DNA of 64,000 nucleotides from Elysia crispata (taxonomy: Eukaryota > Mollusca > Gastropoda > Plakobranchidae), in contig JAWDGP010005693.1 in assembly GCA_033675545.1 (NCBI GenBank), positions 88,996 to 152,995 on the forward strand, given 5' to 3'. The translations under genes and the position numbers were made by a program. Each line of letters begins with the position of its first letter. The first letter of the stretch is position 1. This document shows, in pieces, positions 36,781 through 62,900 of the stretch. Under the pieces are notes generated by a model. The model did not search any database, was not told where the DNA came from, and saw only the letters and a program-made list of their open reading frames with translations.

Positions 36781-39700
36781 AAAAATAGGTAATGAGTTCT
36801 ATTTAAAATTCTTAACCCATAATAATCTTTTGAGTTGACACAAATTTTCTTCTGCAATTTTTATCATTAGGCCATCTTCCAAAAGCTGCCCTTGAAGCCA
36901 TTGTTGCAGCTTTACATTTTAGTAAAAGTTTGATTCTTTTCATTATGGTATAGCAGTAATACTTTTTGTATGTTTTGACAAATGATTTGAATGTACAATG
37001 GTTCAACATCTTTCACCTCCAAGCCATAACATGCTGTCTACTGCAAAACCATTAATGTGTATGAAAAATCTTACAGTGAATCCTGACATTTCAATTCTTC
37101 ACTATCTGGTACATGTTTTGGATAAACATCACTTATGCAATACAGATGATATCTTCATTGTTCCATGTAATTCTCTTTTCTTTCAGTCAAAATGGTATTT
37201 ACTACAATGTACTATTATTACTAACTTGTCATATTGTGTGTTCTCACTTTTCAGTTTTGCTTTGCCTTTGATGTTGTTTACCGCTTTTACTTGCTCTTGT
37301 CTGTCATCTCCTTTTTATGCTTGCAAGTTCTGTTTGTCTCCACATAATAACTGGTATGGAGTGTTTGTTAATTCAGTGACTAAATCTTTGTGGGTAGTAA
37401 AATTTTCTTATACCATCAATCAAAATAAGTTGCAAATGTGAATTGTACACAGCTGTTTGGCTTTGGCAGTAGCCAAGGTTTTTTTTTTTTAACGAAAAAA
37501 AAGGAATAAAGATGGGTGGATTGATGTACATTAAGACATATGTAGTACTTACAATCCATTAAATGCAAATTTTTTACTAGTTGACTGCCATGCCACATAA
37601 ACATACCAAAGTTTGTGTTTGGTGTTAATTATACAACTTACGAACATTGTATCATGTTTCTTTTTCTATTTTGTTTCACTATGAAACTTGTGGAATCTTG
37701 GGTGCCCCAAAATCCTCATAGTGTGAACTATTAAGAACAGATGCATATGTTATTAAAGAATATTCTATGCAGAGTTTCAGCCTTTTAATTTTATTAATTT
37801 AGTTTAAACAGCAAGCTCTGACTCTACAAGCATTAGATAAGTTAAGTGGAAATTCAGCGAAGCAAGCCTGTTCTAAAGAGGGGATGCTGCATCTGTTACA
37901 GGCGTCTGATTGTAATTTCTTGTCTCACAACCATCAGTCTTCTTTATTTTGTTAGAGTTTCATTGAATTTGAAACCAAGTATGTTTTTATTCGATCACGT
38001 TATTCCTTATTAATTGCTGTTTCAAAATTTCACATACATGTTATACAGCTTTTTATACTGGTGCATCAATTTTAATACATTTATTAATTTTATCACTGTT
38101 GTAATGATTTTTTTTTTTTCCTTTCCAGCTTGGAAGCCTAATGTCATTCACTGATGCATGACTCACTTGATGTTCAGATCTCTATTTAGACAATGAATAC
38201 AAATTGAAATCTTTTTGAATGTCAAAAAAAAAGTCAAAGATTCACAATTTATGTTTTTTAAAGTCATGATATACACTGTTGGCTTAAGTCAGTCTGTTCA
38301 GGTGGAAAAAAATAAAATTTTAAAATTTGACAAAACAATAGTGTAACTTTGGATAAATAAACAATGTGTATATGAAACAAGTTGAGACCTCAGGATTCCA
38401 CTAGGTTTTTTATTTATTTAAGTGCAACCTAAGAAAGACCATATGAGCCATTCAGTTGGACAATATTTTGATTGCAATAATACACATAGAAATCCTGTGG
38501 TAAAGTTGTACAGGACATTGTATTGTGTATTTAGAGTAATTGATTATAAAGATTGTCTAAATTATATCATTATGATGTATAGAAATCCAGAAAAAAAATT
38601 GAAATAAACATTATTATTGTCTGAAAAGAGGACTTTGTTGAGTTATAAAGCTTGTATCCAGATTCATGTACTTGAACACTTTTTTTTTTTTCAATTTTTT
38701 AGTCTGGTTTAGACATTATCTGCCATTTTTAAAACAAATTTTTGTTTGGTGAGTCAAATCACTTCAGGGTACAAGTTTTTCACTTTTTTAAATAAAAAAT
38801 TAAAAAGAAAAAGAATTATTCAGACATTGAAACTTCACATTGACCTGCATGATGAAACTGTATTCATTTACTCTTACCATCTTTTTTCTTTTATTGGAAC
38901 CAACTTTATGAAAGGGAGAAGTTGATAGGGTATTATAATCATGTCTTGAGGCCCATGTACTGTTTTAGTTGTTTCCTTTTTTTATCATTTCTCTGGAGGA
39001 TTGCGTTTAAGTTTTAGTATTTATTTTCAAATCAGGACAAAGGAGCATAAAGCAACGCTGTCCTGATCAACCAAACTTTTCCCTCAAGAAAATTGTGTCA
39101 AAACAGATGGAGAAAGAGGGAGGGAAGTTTGAGCGTGTTGCAGTAACACGTTGGACCCTAGGTTTAACAGTGTTTGTCATGTAAGAATAAAAGAAGTTTC
39201 AATGACTTGCAATCCAATGACTGCTCAGTTTATTGCACAGCTCAAAATGTTAAATCCACATTTGAAAACAAAAATTATTACCGATGACTTATTTTTTAGC
39301 TACTGAAAAAAAAATAATAAAATTTAAAAGACAATTACATGTATTTCTTTAAGTTTACAGAGTTTAAGATTTTGACAAGTGCTGCGGTGAGAGTAAAAGC
39401 AGCTGGTTATGAGCAGACCAATTGTTGTCTTGAAGTTGAACTAAGCTTATGTTTCAGTGCAGTCCTGTCAATTCAAACATGTTTAACATGTAATGTAATT
39501 TATTGTTTGTGCAAAGAGAAAGCTCTGAAAATTATATATAGAGAACACACTGAGCTCGGCCAGATCCAAGTACAAACTTAAAGAAACCATTTATTCTCCC
39601 TGGTAAACTCAGCCACAGACAATCGGTCCATTGGAGTTACATAGTAGCAAGGAAGCATGTGGGATGAATGAGTGGGTGTGATGTAAATAGAGATTATTTA

Positions 39701-42023
39701 ATGGTAGGAATTGAAAAAAAAACCCACATCTCTGTCATTAAAAGCCCCTAATGTTGTTTTTGTAAATAGAGGCCTCTTTAAGTCTTCATTCGAGATATAT
39801 GAGGTTCTGAGTATCTTTCTGCCCAGTGTGTTTATGTATATGATCCTTAATCTCATATAATGTTCTAGGCTGAACTTCATTCCATTTAAGTTTTTAATGG
39901 GTTTCCAGCCAATACTTTTTTCACCAGTTAAAAAGTCGGTCAATTCTTCATCAAACATTGAGATAAGTTTGCTCAAGTTCCAGTGAAGCACCGTCTCATG
40001 CTTGGGTCAGCACTCACATTAAAATGTTTGCTTGTCTCTTTCATCGCATTTTAACAAAAACAAAACAAAACAAAAAAGAATTTTTACCGCAGTATTTTTT
40101 GTTTCCGTTTTGAAAAGAAAAAATTGAGGAGTGTCTTTTTTTTTTTTCTAGCTTAAACGTAACATGTTTATTGGGTGTGATGCAGTGCCGAATTATATAA
40201 AGTAGTTAAACTGAAAACTACAATATATTATATACGGGTATGCTTACAGTTCACATACATTAACAAGAATAAAAGTAAAATAATTTACATATAAAGTAGT
40301 TAAACTGAAAACTACAATATATTATATACGGGTATGCTTACAGTTCACATACATTGACAAGAATAAAAGTAAAATAATTGCTTTAATCCATGGAAATCAA
40401 ACTTGCAATGTACATTAGAGCTTTACTTTCATTACCGAGTACGACAATTATAAATTTACAAAAATCAATGGTTATTGTAAGGCGTCGGAATAATAATATG
40501 GTGTAAATATTCATCACTGTTTTGAAAGGAAAGGTTCATTTGTAATGTAAAATCTTGTAATCAGTAATCGAAAAAAGTTTGAAAGGAAGTCATTCCTTAA
40601 TTTAAATTGTCATGAAATGTCTGATGTGATTTCCGCATAGCAGGGAAACTCATAATGAATGAAGCTCTGAAGACTAGCGAATCACTCTAACCGAAGGCTC
40701 GTTCCTATTGAATGATCTGATTAGAGAGAGGAGGAAATATTGGATTAAATTATAACTACACGACAAACAGCGAACTCAATGGGACTTTCTGGTCATAACC
40801 ATCCATATCTGCTTTTACATTTAAGTTTTTGGCTCTAATTTCATTTTTTGGTAAACTTTGTTTTATTGTAAAATACCCAAATTTTTTTTAAAGAGAATCC
40901 GATAACATTCTAGTAACTAGATGATATGACATGTACATGTATCTAGCTATATAATAAATCTTGACAAAGAGGGTGTGGCCAATAACAATAGCAGTGGAAA
41001 ACTAACACTTAATCGAAAAAAAAATTGCCTCAATCGATTATGTAAAAAAAGAACAAGTAAAAACCTAACATTTCGTTCAGAAATGTTCAAAGGCTCAAAT
41101 CACTAGGATTCCCGGATGATCATATCTCATTCCACTCACCGAGAAGATAATCAGGCAGGCCTAAAAAAATAGTATATCGAGAGCAGTGACCCTTGCCAAG
41201 GTCATAATACATGCATCAATGTTTATTAAGTACAGTATCTTCTCGCCGAAACAAACCGCCTCCTTTCTCTTCTTAAATCACACTTCTTCGAATCTTCAGC
41301 GGGAGCTCAAATCTGATATAGAAAAAACGGGGCTTGAGTTGACCGTCTTGTGGACAGACAACTTGGAGTAGAATTAATTATCAAAGAAGACATCGAACAA
41401 TAATCGAGCAGGAGGTCATCAATTGGCTAACTGTTTGATGCCGCGACAATTCTACAGTAAATTTGACATTCAATGTCCTTATTTGGTATTGTTATCCTTT
41501 TAAGTCACGTATCTGCTTCCTGTCATCTCCCTCAAAGGTTAAAAAAAAAAAAAAATTCACTTCCACCGCTTAGTATCATCTTTGTAAACATAGCAAATGA
41601 GATTTCACAGAGTCATGCTGTGTATAGACGTGGATGTAGGCCTGCTTTGTCCTAACAACCAGAAATCCACAGTGTAAAGTTTTTGTATCTTTTTTCTCAC
41701 TTTTGACTCAGAATTCTGTATCACATTGTTAAAATGATATTGGTCTCCATTGTTGGGTTTTTTCATAAAGAAAAAGAATAAGATGATGATGACGAAGGAA
41801 GCAAAGAAGAAAAGGAGATAAACAGAAGAAAGAGGGGCCCGGTAAGGTAGAGGATACGATGAGAAAGAAAAAAAAAATAACAGAAGCAAGAAGGCATAAA
41901 AAACCAAGAACAAAACGGAGAATAAGAGAAAAGAAGGTACGTTGCATATAATGTCAGAGATGAAAATGCAGCCAAAGATAAGAAAAAAACAACAAAAGAG
42001 TGGAAAAGAGCAGAATCGATAGC
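36781..42023. other. AT-rich intergenic region between SELENOT and the receptor gene
   Basis: No convincing exon. Two longer ORFs (36998-37441 plus, 39698-39991 minus) have compositions that AT-rich DNA gives by chance and show no family motif or splice support. A 94-bp duplication lies at 40197-40380. Short homopolymers are common. Confidence 0.45.
40197..40380. repeat. Perfect-but-one 94-bp tandem duplication
   Basis: The segment beginning agtagttaaactgaaaacta occurs at 40201 and again at 40295. The only difference I see within the shared block is cattaacaag versus cattgacaag. This is a recent duplication. Confidence 0.9.
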
Positions 42024-42029
42024 TTTATT
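42024..42029 (-). terminator. Candidate poly(A) signal of the Cys-loop receptor gene
   Basis: AATAAA on the minus strand, about 245 bp downstream of the receptor stop codon at 42274-42276. The position is plausible; no downstream element was verified. Confidence 0.4.
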
Positions 42030-42273
42030 TTTTCCAGTGTGATGTAAAATAGGCTTAGGACTGTTGTTTGAGGAGGGTTGTAGTGCAAGCATTAGCTTTT
42101 ACCAAAACACATCCCTTCGATTCCACCTAGACGAGACAAAACAGTCAAAAGTGTTTTTGATTTTTAACCAGATAACACCAGAGCATCTCGGAGTTTTCAA
42201 CTGGAAGGTATTTTACCGTACAGATCTTATGGATCATTTGTATTAAGGGGAAAAATGTACTTGTAGCACTGAT

Positions 42274-53810
<11,537 letters not shown>

Positions 53811-53935
53811 CTGGTATGGTGAGACGCACGCGAAATGAAAGAGTTTTGAAGATATGGGGATAAAAGTTGTTTAAGGCAAGATGATCAATACGGAGTACAC
53901 TTGTAATTACATGAGCAATGTCGATAAATAAAATG

Positions 53936-56900
53936 CTACAGAAAAACTACATCGCTGTATGATACCAGCAGGGTAGAGATAGACGCCGCCATAACTACAG
54001 AAAAACTACATCGCTGTATGATACCAACAGGGTAGAGACAGACGCCGCCATAACTACAGAAAAACTACATCGCTGTATGATACCAGCAGGGTAGAGACAG
54101 ACGCCGCCATAACTACAGAAAAACTACATCGCTGTATGATACCAGCAGGGTAGAGACAGACGCCGCCATAACTACAGAAAAACTACATCGCTGTATGATA
54201 CCAGCAGGGTAGAGACAGACGCCGCCATAACTACAGAAAAACTACATCGCTGTATGATACCAGCAGGGTAGAGACAGACGCCGCCATAACTACAGAAAAA
54301 CTACATCGCTGTATGATACCAGCAGGGTAGAGACAGACGCCGCCATAACTACAGAAAAACTACATCGCTGTATGATACCAGCAGGGTAGAGACAGACGCC
54401 GCCATAACTACAGAAAAACTACATCGCTGTATGATACCAGCAGGGTAGAGACAGACGCCGCCATAACTACAGAAAAACTACATCGCTGTATGATACCAGC
54501 AGGGTAGAGACAGACGCCGCCATAACTACAGAAAAACTACATCGCTGTATGATACCAGCAGGGTAGAGACAGACGCCGCCATAACTACAGAAAAACTACA
54601 TCGCTGTATGATACCAGCAGGGTAGAGACAGACGCCGCCATAACTACAGAAAAACTACATCGCTGTATGATACCAGCAGGGTAGAGACAGACGCCGCCAT
54701 AACTACAGAAAAACTACATCGCTGTATGATACCAGCAGGGTAGAGACAGACGCCGCCATAACTACAGAAAAACTACATCGCTGTATGATACCAGCAGGGT
54801 AGAGACAGACGCCGCCATAACTACAGAAAAACTACATCGCTGTATGATACCAGCAGGGTAGAGACAGACGCCGCCATAACTACAGAAAAACTACATCGCT
54901 GTATGATACCAGCAGGGTAGAGACAGACGCCGCCATAACTACAGAAAAACTACATCGCTGTATGATACCAGCAGGGTAGAGACAGACGCCGCCATAACTA
55001 CAGAAAAACTACATCGCTGTATGATACCAGCAGGGTAGAGACAGACGCCGCCATAACTACAGAAAAACTACATCGCTGTATGATACCAGCAGGGTAGAGA
55101 CAGACGCCGCCATAACTACAGAAAAACTACATCGCTGTATGATACCAGCAGGGTAGAGACAGACGCCGCCATAACTACAGAAAAACTACATCGCTGTATG
55201 ATACCAGCAGGGTAGAGACAGACGCCGCCATAACTACAGAAAAACTACATCGCTGTATGATACCAGCAGGGTAGAGACAGACGCCGCCATAACTACAGAA
55301 AAACTACATCGCTGTATGATACCAGCAGGGTAGAGACAGACGCCGCCATAACTACAGAAAAACTACATCGCTGTATGATACCAGCAGGGTAGAGACAGAC
55401 GCCGCCATAACTACAGAAAAACTACATCGCTGTATGATACCAGCAGGGTAGAGACAGACGCCGCCATAACTACAGAAAAACTACATCGCTGTATGATACC
55501 AGCAGGGTAGAGACAGCCGCCGCCATAACTACAGAAAAACTACATCGCTGTATGATACCAGCAGGGTAGAGACAGACGCCGCCATAACTACAGAAAAACT
55601 ACATCGCTGTATGATACCAGCAGGGTAGAGACAGACGCCGCCATAACTACAGAAAAACTACATCGCTGTATGATACCAGCAGGGTAGAGACAGACGCCGC
55701 CATAACTACAGAAAAACTACATCGCTGTATGATACCAGCAGGGTAGAGACAGACGCCGCCATAACTACAGAAAAACTACATCGCTGTATGATACCAGCAG
55801 GGTAGAGACAGTCGCCGCCATAACTACAGAAAAACTACATCGCTGTATGATACCAGCAGGGTAGAGACAGACGCCGCCATAACTACAGAAAAACTACATC
55901 GCTGTATGATACCAGCAGGGTAGAGACAGACGCCGCCATAACTACAGAAAAACTACATCGCTGTATGATACCAGCAGGGTAGAGACAGACGCCGCCATAA
56001 CTACAGAAAAACTACATCGCTGTATGATACCAGCAGGGTAGAGACAGACGCCGCCATAACTACAGAAAAACTACATCGCTGTATGATACCAGCAGGGTAG
56101 AGACAGACGCCGCCATAACTACAGAAAAACTACATCGCTGTATGATACCAGCAGGGTAGAGACAGACGCCGCCATAACTACAGAAAAACTACATCGCTGT
56201 ATGATACCAGCAGGGTAGAGACAGACGCCGCCATAACTACAGAAAAACTACATCGCTGTATGATACCAGCAGGGTAGAGACAGACGCCGCCATAACTACA
56301 GAAAAACTACATCGCTGTATGATACCAGCAGGGTAGAGACAGACGCCGCCATAACTACAGAAAAACTACATCGCTGTATGATACCAGCAGGGTAGAGACA
56401 GACGCCGCCATAACTACAGAAAAACTACATCGCTGTATGATACCAGCAGGGTAGAGACAGACGCCGCCATAACTACAGAAAAACTACATCGCTGTATGAT
56501 ACCAGCAGGGTAGAGACAGACGCCGCCATAACTACAGAAAAACTACATCGCTGTATGATACCAGCAGGGTAGAGACAGACGCCGCCATAACTACAGAAAA
56601 ACTACATCGCTGTATGATACCAGCAGGGTAGAGACAGACGCCGCCATAACTACAGAAAAACTACATCGCTGTATGATACCAGCAGGGTAGAGACAGACGC
56701 CGCCATAACTACAGAAAAACTACATCGCTGTATGATACCAGCAGGGTAGAGACAGACGCCGCCATAACTACAGAAAAACTACATCGCTGTATGATACCAG
56801 CAGGGTAGAGACAGACGCCGCCATAACTACAGAAAAACTACATCGCTGTATGATACCAGCAGGGTAGAGACAGACGCCGCCATAACTACAGAAAAACTAC

Positions 56901-59900
56901 ATCGCTGTATGATACCAGCAGGGTAGAGACAGACGCCGCCATAACTACAGAAAAACTACATCGCTGTATGATACCAGCAGGGTAGAGACAGACGCCGCCA
57001 TAACTACAGAAAAACTACATCGCTGTATGATACCAGCAGGGTAGAGACAGACGCCGCCATAACTACAGAAAAACTACATCGCTGTATGATACCAGCAGGG
57101 TAGAGACAGACGCCGCCATAACTACAGAAAAACTACATCGCTGTATGATACCAGCAGGGTAGAGACAGACGCCGCCATAACTACAGAAAAACTACATCGC
57201 TGTATGATACCAGCAGGGTAGAGACAGACGCCGCCATAACTACAGAAAAACTACATCGCTGTATGATACCAGCAGGGTAGAGACAGACGCCGCCATAACT
57301 ACAGAAAAACTACATCGCTGTATGATACCAGCAGGGTAGAGACAGACGCCGCCATAACTACAGAAAAACTACATCGCTGTATGATACCAGCAGGGTAGAG
57401 ACAGACGCCGCCATAACTACAGAAAAACTACATCGCTGTATGATACCAGCAGGGTAGAGACAGACGCCGCCATAACTACAGAAAAACTACATCGCTGTAT
57501 GATACCAGCAGGGTAGAGACAGACGCCGCCATAACTACAGAAAAACTACATCGCTGTATGATACCAGCAGGGTAGAGACAGACGCCGCCATAACTACAGA
57601 AAAACTACATCGCTGTATGATACCAGCAGGGTAGAGACAGACGCCGCCATAACTACAGAAAAACTACATCGCTGTATGATACCAGCAGGGTAGAGACAGA
57701 CGCCGCCATAACTACAGAAAAACTACATCGCTGTATGATACCAGCAGGGTAGAGACAGACGCCGCCATAACTACAGAAAAACTACATCGCTGTATGATAC
57801 CAGCAGGGTAGAGACAGACGCCGCCATAACTACAGAAAAACTACATCGCTGTATGATACCAGCAGGGTAGAGACAGACGCCGCCATAACTACAGAAAAAC
57901 TACATCGCTGTATGATACCAGCAGGGTAGAGACAGACGCCGCCATAACTACAGAAAAACTACATCGCTGTATGATACCAGCAGGGTAGAGACAGACGCCG
58001 CCATAACTACAGAAAAACTACATCGCTGTATGATACCAGCAGGGTAGAGACAGACGCCGCCATAACTACAGAAAAACTACATCGCTGTATGATACCAGCA
58101 GGGTAGAGACAGACGCCGCCATAACTACAGAAAAACTACATCGCTGTATGATACCAGCAGGGTAGAGACAGACGCCGCCATAACTACAGAAAAACTACAT
58201 CGCTGTATGATACCAGCAGGGTAGAGACAGACGCCGCCATAACTACAGAAAAACTACATCGCTGTATGATACCAGCAGGGTAGAGACAGACGCCGCCATA
58301 ACTACAGAAAAACTACATCGCTGTATGATACCAGCAGGGTAGAGACAGACGCCGCCATAACTACAGAAAAACTACATCGCTGTATGATACCAGCAGGGTA
58401 GAGACAGACGCCGCCATAACTACAGAAAAACTACATCGCTGTATGATACCAGCAGGGTAGAGACAGACGCCGCCATAACTACAGAAAAACTACATCGCTG
58501 TATGATACCAGCAGGGTAGAGACAGACGCCGCCATAACTACAGAAAAACTACATCGCTGTATGATACCAGCAGGGTAGAGACAGACGCCGCCATAACTAC
58601 AGAAAAACTACATCGCTGTATGATACCAGCAGGGTAGAGACAGACGCCGCCATAACTACAGAAAAACTACATCGCTGTATGATACCAGCAGGGTAGAGAC
58701 AGACGCCGCCATAACTACAGAAAAACTACATCGCTGTATGATACCAGCAGGGTAGAGACAGACGCCGCCATAACTACAGAAAAACTACATCGCTGTATGA
58801 TACCAGCAGGGTAGAGACAGACGCCGCCATAACTACAGAAAAACTACATCGCTGTATGATACCAGCAGGGTAGAGACAGACGCCGCCATAACTACAGAAA
58901 AACTACATCGCTGTATGATACCAGCAGGGTAGAGACAGACGCCGCCATAACTACAGAAAAACTACATCGCTGTATGATACCAGCAGGGTAGAGACAGACG
59001 CCGCCATAACTACAGAAAAACTACATCGCTGTATGATACCAGCAGGGTAGAGACAGACGCCGCCATAACTACAGAAAAACTACATCGCTGTATGATACCA
59101 GCAGGGTAGAGACAGACGCCGCCATAACTACAGAAAAACTACATCGCTGTATGATACCAGCAGGGTAGAGACAGACGCCGCCATAACTACAGAAAAACTA
59201 CATCGCTGTATGATACCAGCAGGGTAGAGACAGACGCCGCCATAACTACAGAAAAACTACATCGCTGTATGATACCAGCAGGGTAGAGACAGACGCCGCC
59301 ATAACTACAGAAAAACTACATCGCTGTATGATACCAGCAGGGTAGAGACAGACGCCGCCATAACTACAGAAAAACTACATCGCTGTATGATACCAGCAGG
59401 GTAGAGACAGACGCCGCCATAACTACAGAAAAACTACATCGCTGTATGATACCAGCAGGGTAGAGACAGACGCCGCCATAACTACAGAAAAACTACATCG
59501 CTGTATGATACCAGCAGGGTAGAGACAGACGCCGCCATAACTACAGAAAAACTACATCGCTGTATGATACCAGCAGGGTAGAGACAGACGCCGCCATAAC
59601 TACAGAAAAACTACATCGCTGTATGATACCAGCAGGGTAGAGACAGACGCCGCCATAACTACAGAAAAACTACATCGCTGTATGATACCAGCAGGGTAGA
59701 GACAGACGCCGCCATAACTACAGAAAAACTACATCGCTGTATGATACCAGCAGGGTAGAGACAGACGCCGCCATAACTACAGAAAAACTACATCGCTGTA
59801 TGATACCAGCAGGGTAGAGACAGACGCCGCCATAACTACAGAAAAACTACATCGCTGTATGATACCAGCAGGGTAGAGACAGACGCCGCCATAACTACAG

Positions 59901-62900
59901 AAAAACTACATCGCTGTATGATACCAGCAGGGTAGAGACAGACGCCGCCATAACTACAGAAAAACTACATCGCTGTATGATACCAGCAGGGTAGAGACAG
60001 ACGCCGCCATAACTACAGAAAAACTACATCGCTGTATGATACCAGCAGGGTAGAGACAGACGCCGCCATAACTACAGAAAAACTACATCGCTGTATGATA
60101 CCAGCAGGGTAGAGACAGCCGCCGCCATAACTACAGAAAAACTACATCGCTGTATGATACCAGCAGGGTAGAGACAGCCGCCGCCATAACTACAGAAAAA
60201 CTACATCGCTGTATGATACCAGCAGGGTAGAGACAGACGCCGCCATAACTACAGAAAAACTACATCGCTGTATGATACCAGCAGGGTAGAGACAGACGCC
60301 GCCATAACTACAGAAAAACTACATCGCTGTATGATACCAGCAGGGTAGAGACAGACGCCGCCATAACTACAGAAAAACTACATCGCTGTATGATACCAGC
60401 AGGGTAGAGACAGACGCCGCCATAACTACAGAAAAACTACATCGCTGTATGATACCAGCAGGGTAGAGACAGACGCCGCCATAACTACAGAAAAACTACA
60501 TCGCTGTATGATACCAGCAGGGTAGAGACAGACGCCGCCATAACTACAGAAAAACTACATCGCTGTATGATACCAGCAGGGTAGAGACAGACGCCGCCAT
60601 AACTACAGAAAAACTACATCGCTGTATGATACCAGCAGGGTAGAGACAGACGCCGCCATAACTACAGAAAAACTACATCGCTGTATGATACCAGCAGGGT
60701 AGAGACAGACGCCGCCATAACTACAGAAAAACTACATCGCTGTATGATACCAGCAGGGTAGAGACAGCCGCCGCCATAACTACAGAAAAACTACATCGCT
60801 GTATGATACCAGCAGGGTAGAGACAGACGCCGCCATAACTACAGAAAAACTACATCGCTGTATGATACCAGCAGGGTAGAGACAGACGCCGCCATAACTA
60901 CAGAAAAACTACATCGCTGTATGATACCAGCAGGGTAGAGACAGACGCCGCCATAACTACAGAAAAACTACATCGCTGTATGATACCAGCAGGGTAGAGA
61001 CAGCCGCCGCCATAACTACAGAAAAACTACATCGCTGTATGATACCAGCAGGGTAGAGACAGACGCCGCCATAACTACAGAAAAACTACATCGCTGTATG
61101 ATACCAGCAGGGTAGAGACAGACGCCGCCATAACTACAGAAAAACTACATCGCTGTATGATACCAGCAGGGTAGAGACAGACGCCGCCATAACTACAGAA
61201 AAACTACATCGCTGTATGATACCAGCAGGGTAGAGACAGACGCCGCCATAACTACAGAAAAACTACATCGCTGTATGATACCAGCAGGGTAGAGACAGAC
61301 GCCGCCATAACTACAGAAAAACTACATCGCTGTATGATACCAGCAGGGTAGAGACAGACGCCGCCATAACTACAGAAAAACTACATCGCTGTATGATACC
61401 AGCAGGGTAGAGACAGACGCCGCCATAACTACAGAAAAACTACATCGCTGTATGATACCAGCAGGGTAGAGACAGCCGCCGCCATAACTACAGAAAAACT
61501 ACATCGCTGTATGATACCAGCAGGGTAGAGACAGACGCCGCCATAACTACAGAAAAACTACATCGCTGTATGATACCAGCAGGGTAGAGACAGACGCCGC
61601 CATAACTACAGAAAAACTACATCGCTGTATGATACCAGCAGGGTAGAGACAGCCGCCGCCATAACTACAGAAAAACTACATCGCTGTATGATACCAGCAG
61701 GGTAGAGACAGACGCCGCCATAACTACAGAAAAACTACATCGCTGTATGATACCAGCAGGGTAGAGACAGACGCCGCCATAACTACAGAAAAACTACATC
61801 GCTGTATGATACCAGCAGGGTAGAGACAGACGCCGCCATAACTACAGAAAAACTACATCGCTGTATGATACCAGCAGGGTAGAGACAGACGCCGCCATAA
61901 CTACAGAAAAACTACATCGCTGTATGATACCAGCAGGGTAGAGACAGACGCCGCCATAACTACAGAAAAACTACATCGCTGTATGATACCAGCAGGGTAG
62001 AGACAGACGCCGCCATAACTACAGAAAAACTACATCGCTGTATGATACCAGCAGGGTAGAGACAGACGCCGCCATAACTACAGAAAAACTACATCGCTGT
62101 ATGATACCAGCAGGGTAGAGACAGACGCCGCCATAACTACAGAAAAACTACATCGCTGTATGATACCAGCAGGGTAGAGACAGACGCCGCCATAACTACA
62201 GAAAAACTACATCGCTGTATGATACCAGCAGGGTAGAGACAGACGCCGCCATAACTACAGAAAAACTACATCGCTGTATGATACCAGCAGGGTAGAGACA
62301 GACGCCGCCATAACTACAGAAAAACTACATCGCTGTATGATACCAGCAGGGTAGAGACAGACGCCGCCATAACTACAGAAAAACTACATCGCTGTATGAT
62401 ACCAGCAGGGTAGAGACAGACGCCGCCATAACTACAGAAAAACTACATCGCTGTATGATACCAGCAGGGTAGAGACAGACGCCGCCATAACTACAGAAAA
62501 ACTACATCGCTGTATGATACCAGCAGGGTAGAGACAGACGCCGCCATAACTACAGAAAAACTACATCGCTGTATGATACCAGCAGGGTAGAGACAGACGC
62601 CGCCATAACTACAGAAAAACTACATCGCTGTATGATACCAGCAGGGTAGAGACAGCCGCCGCCATAACTACAGAAAAACTACATCGCTGTATGATACCAG
62701 CAGGGTAGAGACAGACGCCGCCATAACTACAGAAAAACTACATCGCTGTATGATACCAGCAGGGTAGAGACAGACGCCGCCATAACTACAGAAAAACTAC
62801 ATCGCTGTATGATACCAGCAGGGTAGAGACAGACGCCGCCATAACTACAGAAAAACTACATCGCTGTATGATACCAGCAGGGTAGAGACAGCCGCCGCCA

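Noticed and set aside
36998..37441. 147-codon plus-strand ORF downstream of SELENOT
   Set aside because: Hydrophobic, Cys/Phe/Leu-rich composition typical of T-rich DNA; no recognised domain, no splice context.
39698..39991. 97-codon minus-strand ORF
   Set aside because: Composition is somewhat protein-like but there is no family motif, splice context or promoter; kept only as a note.
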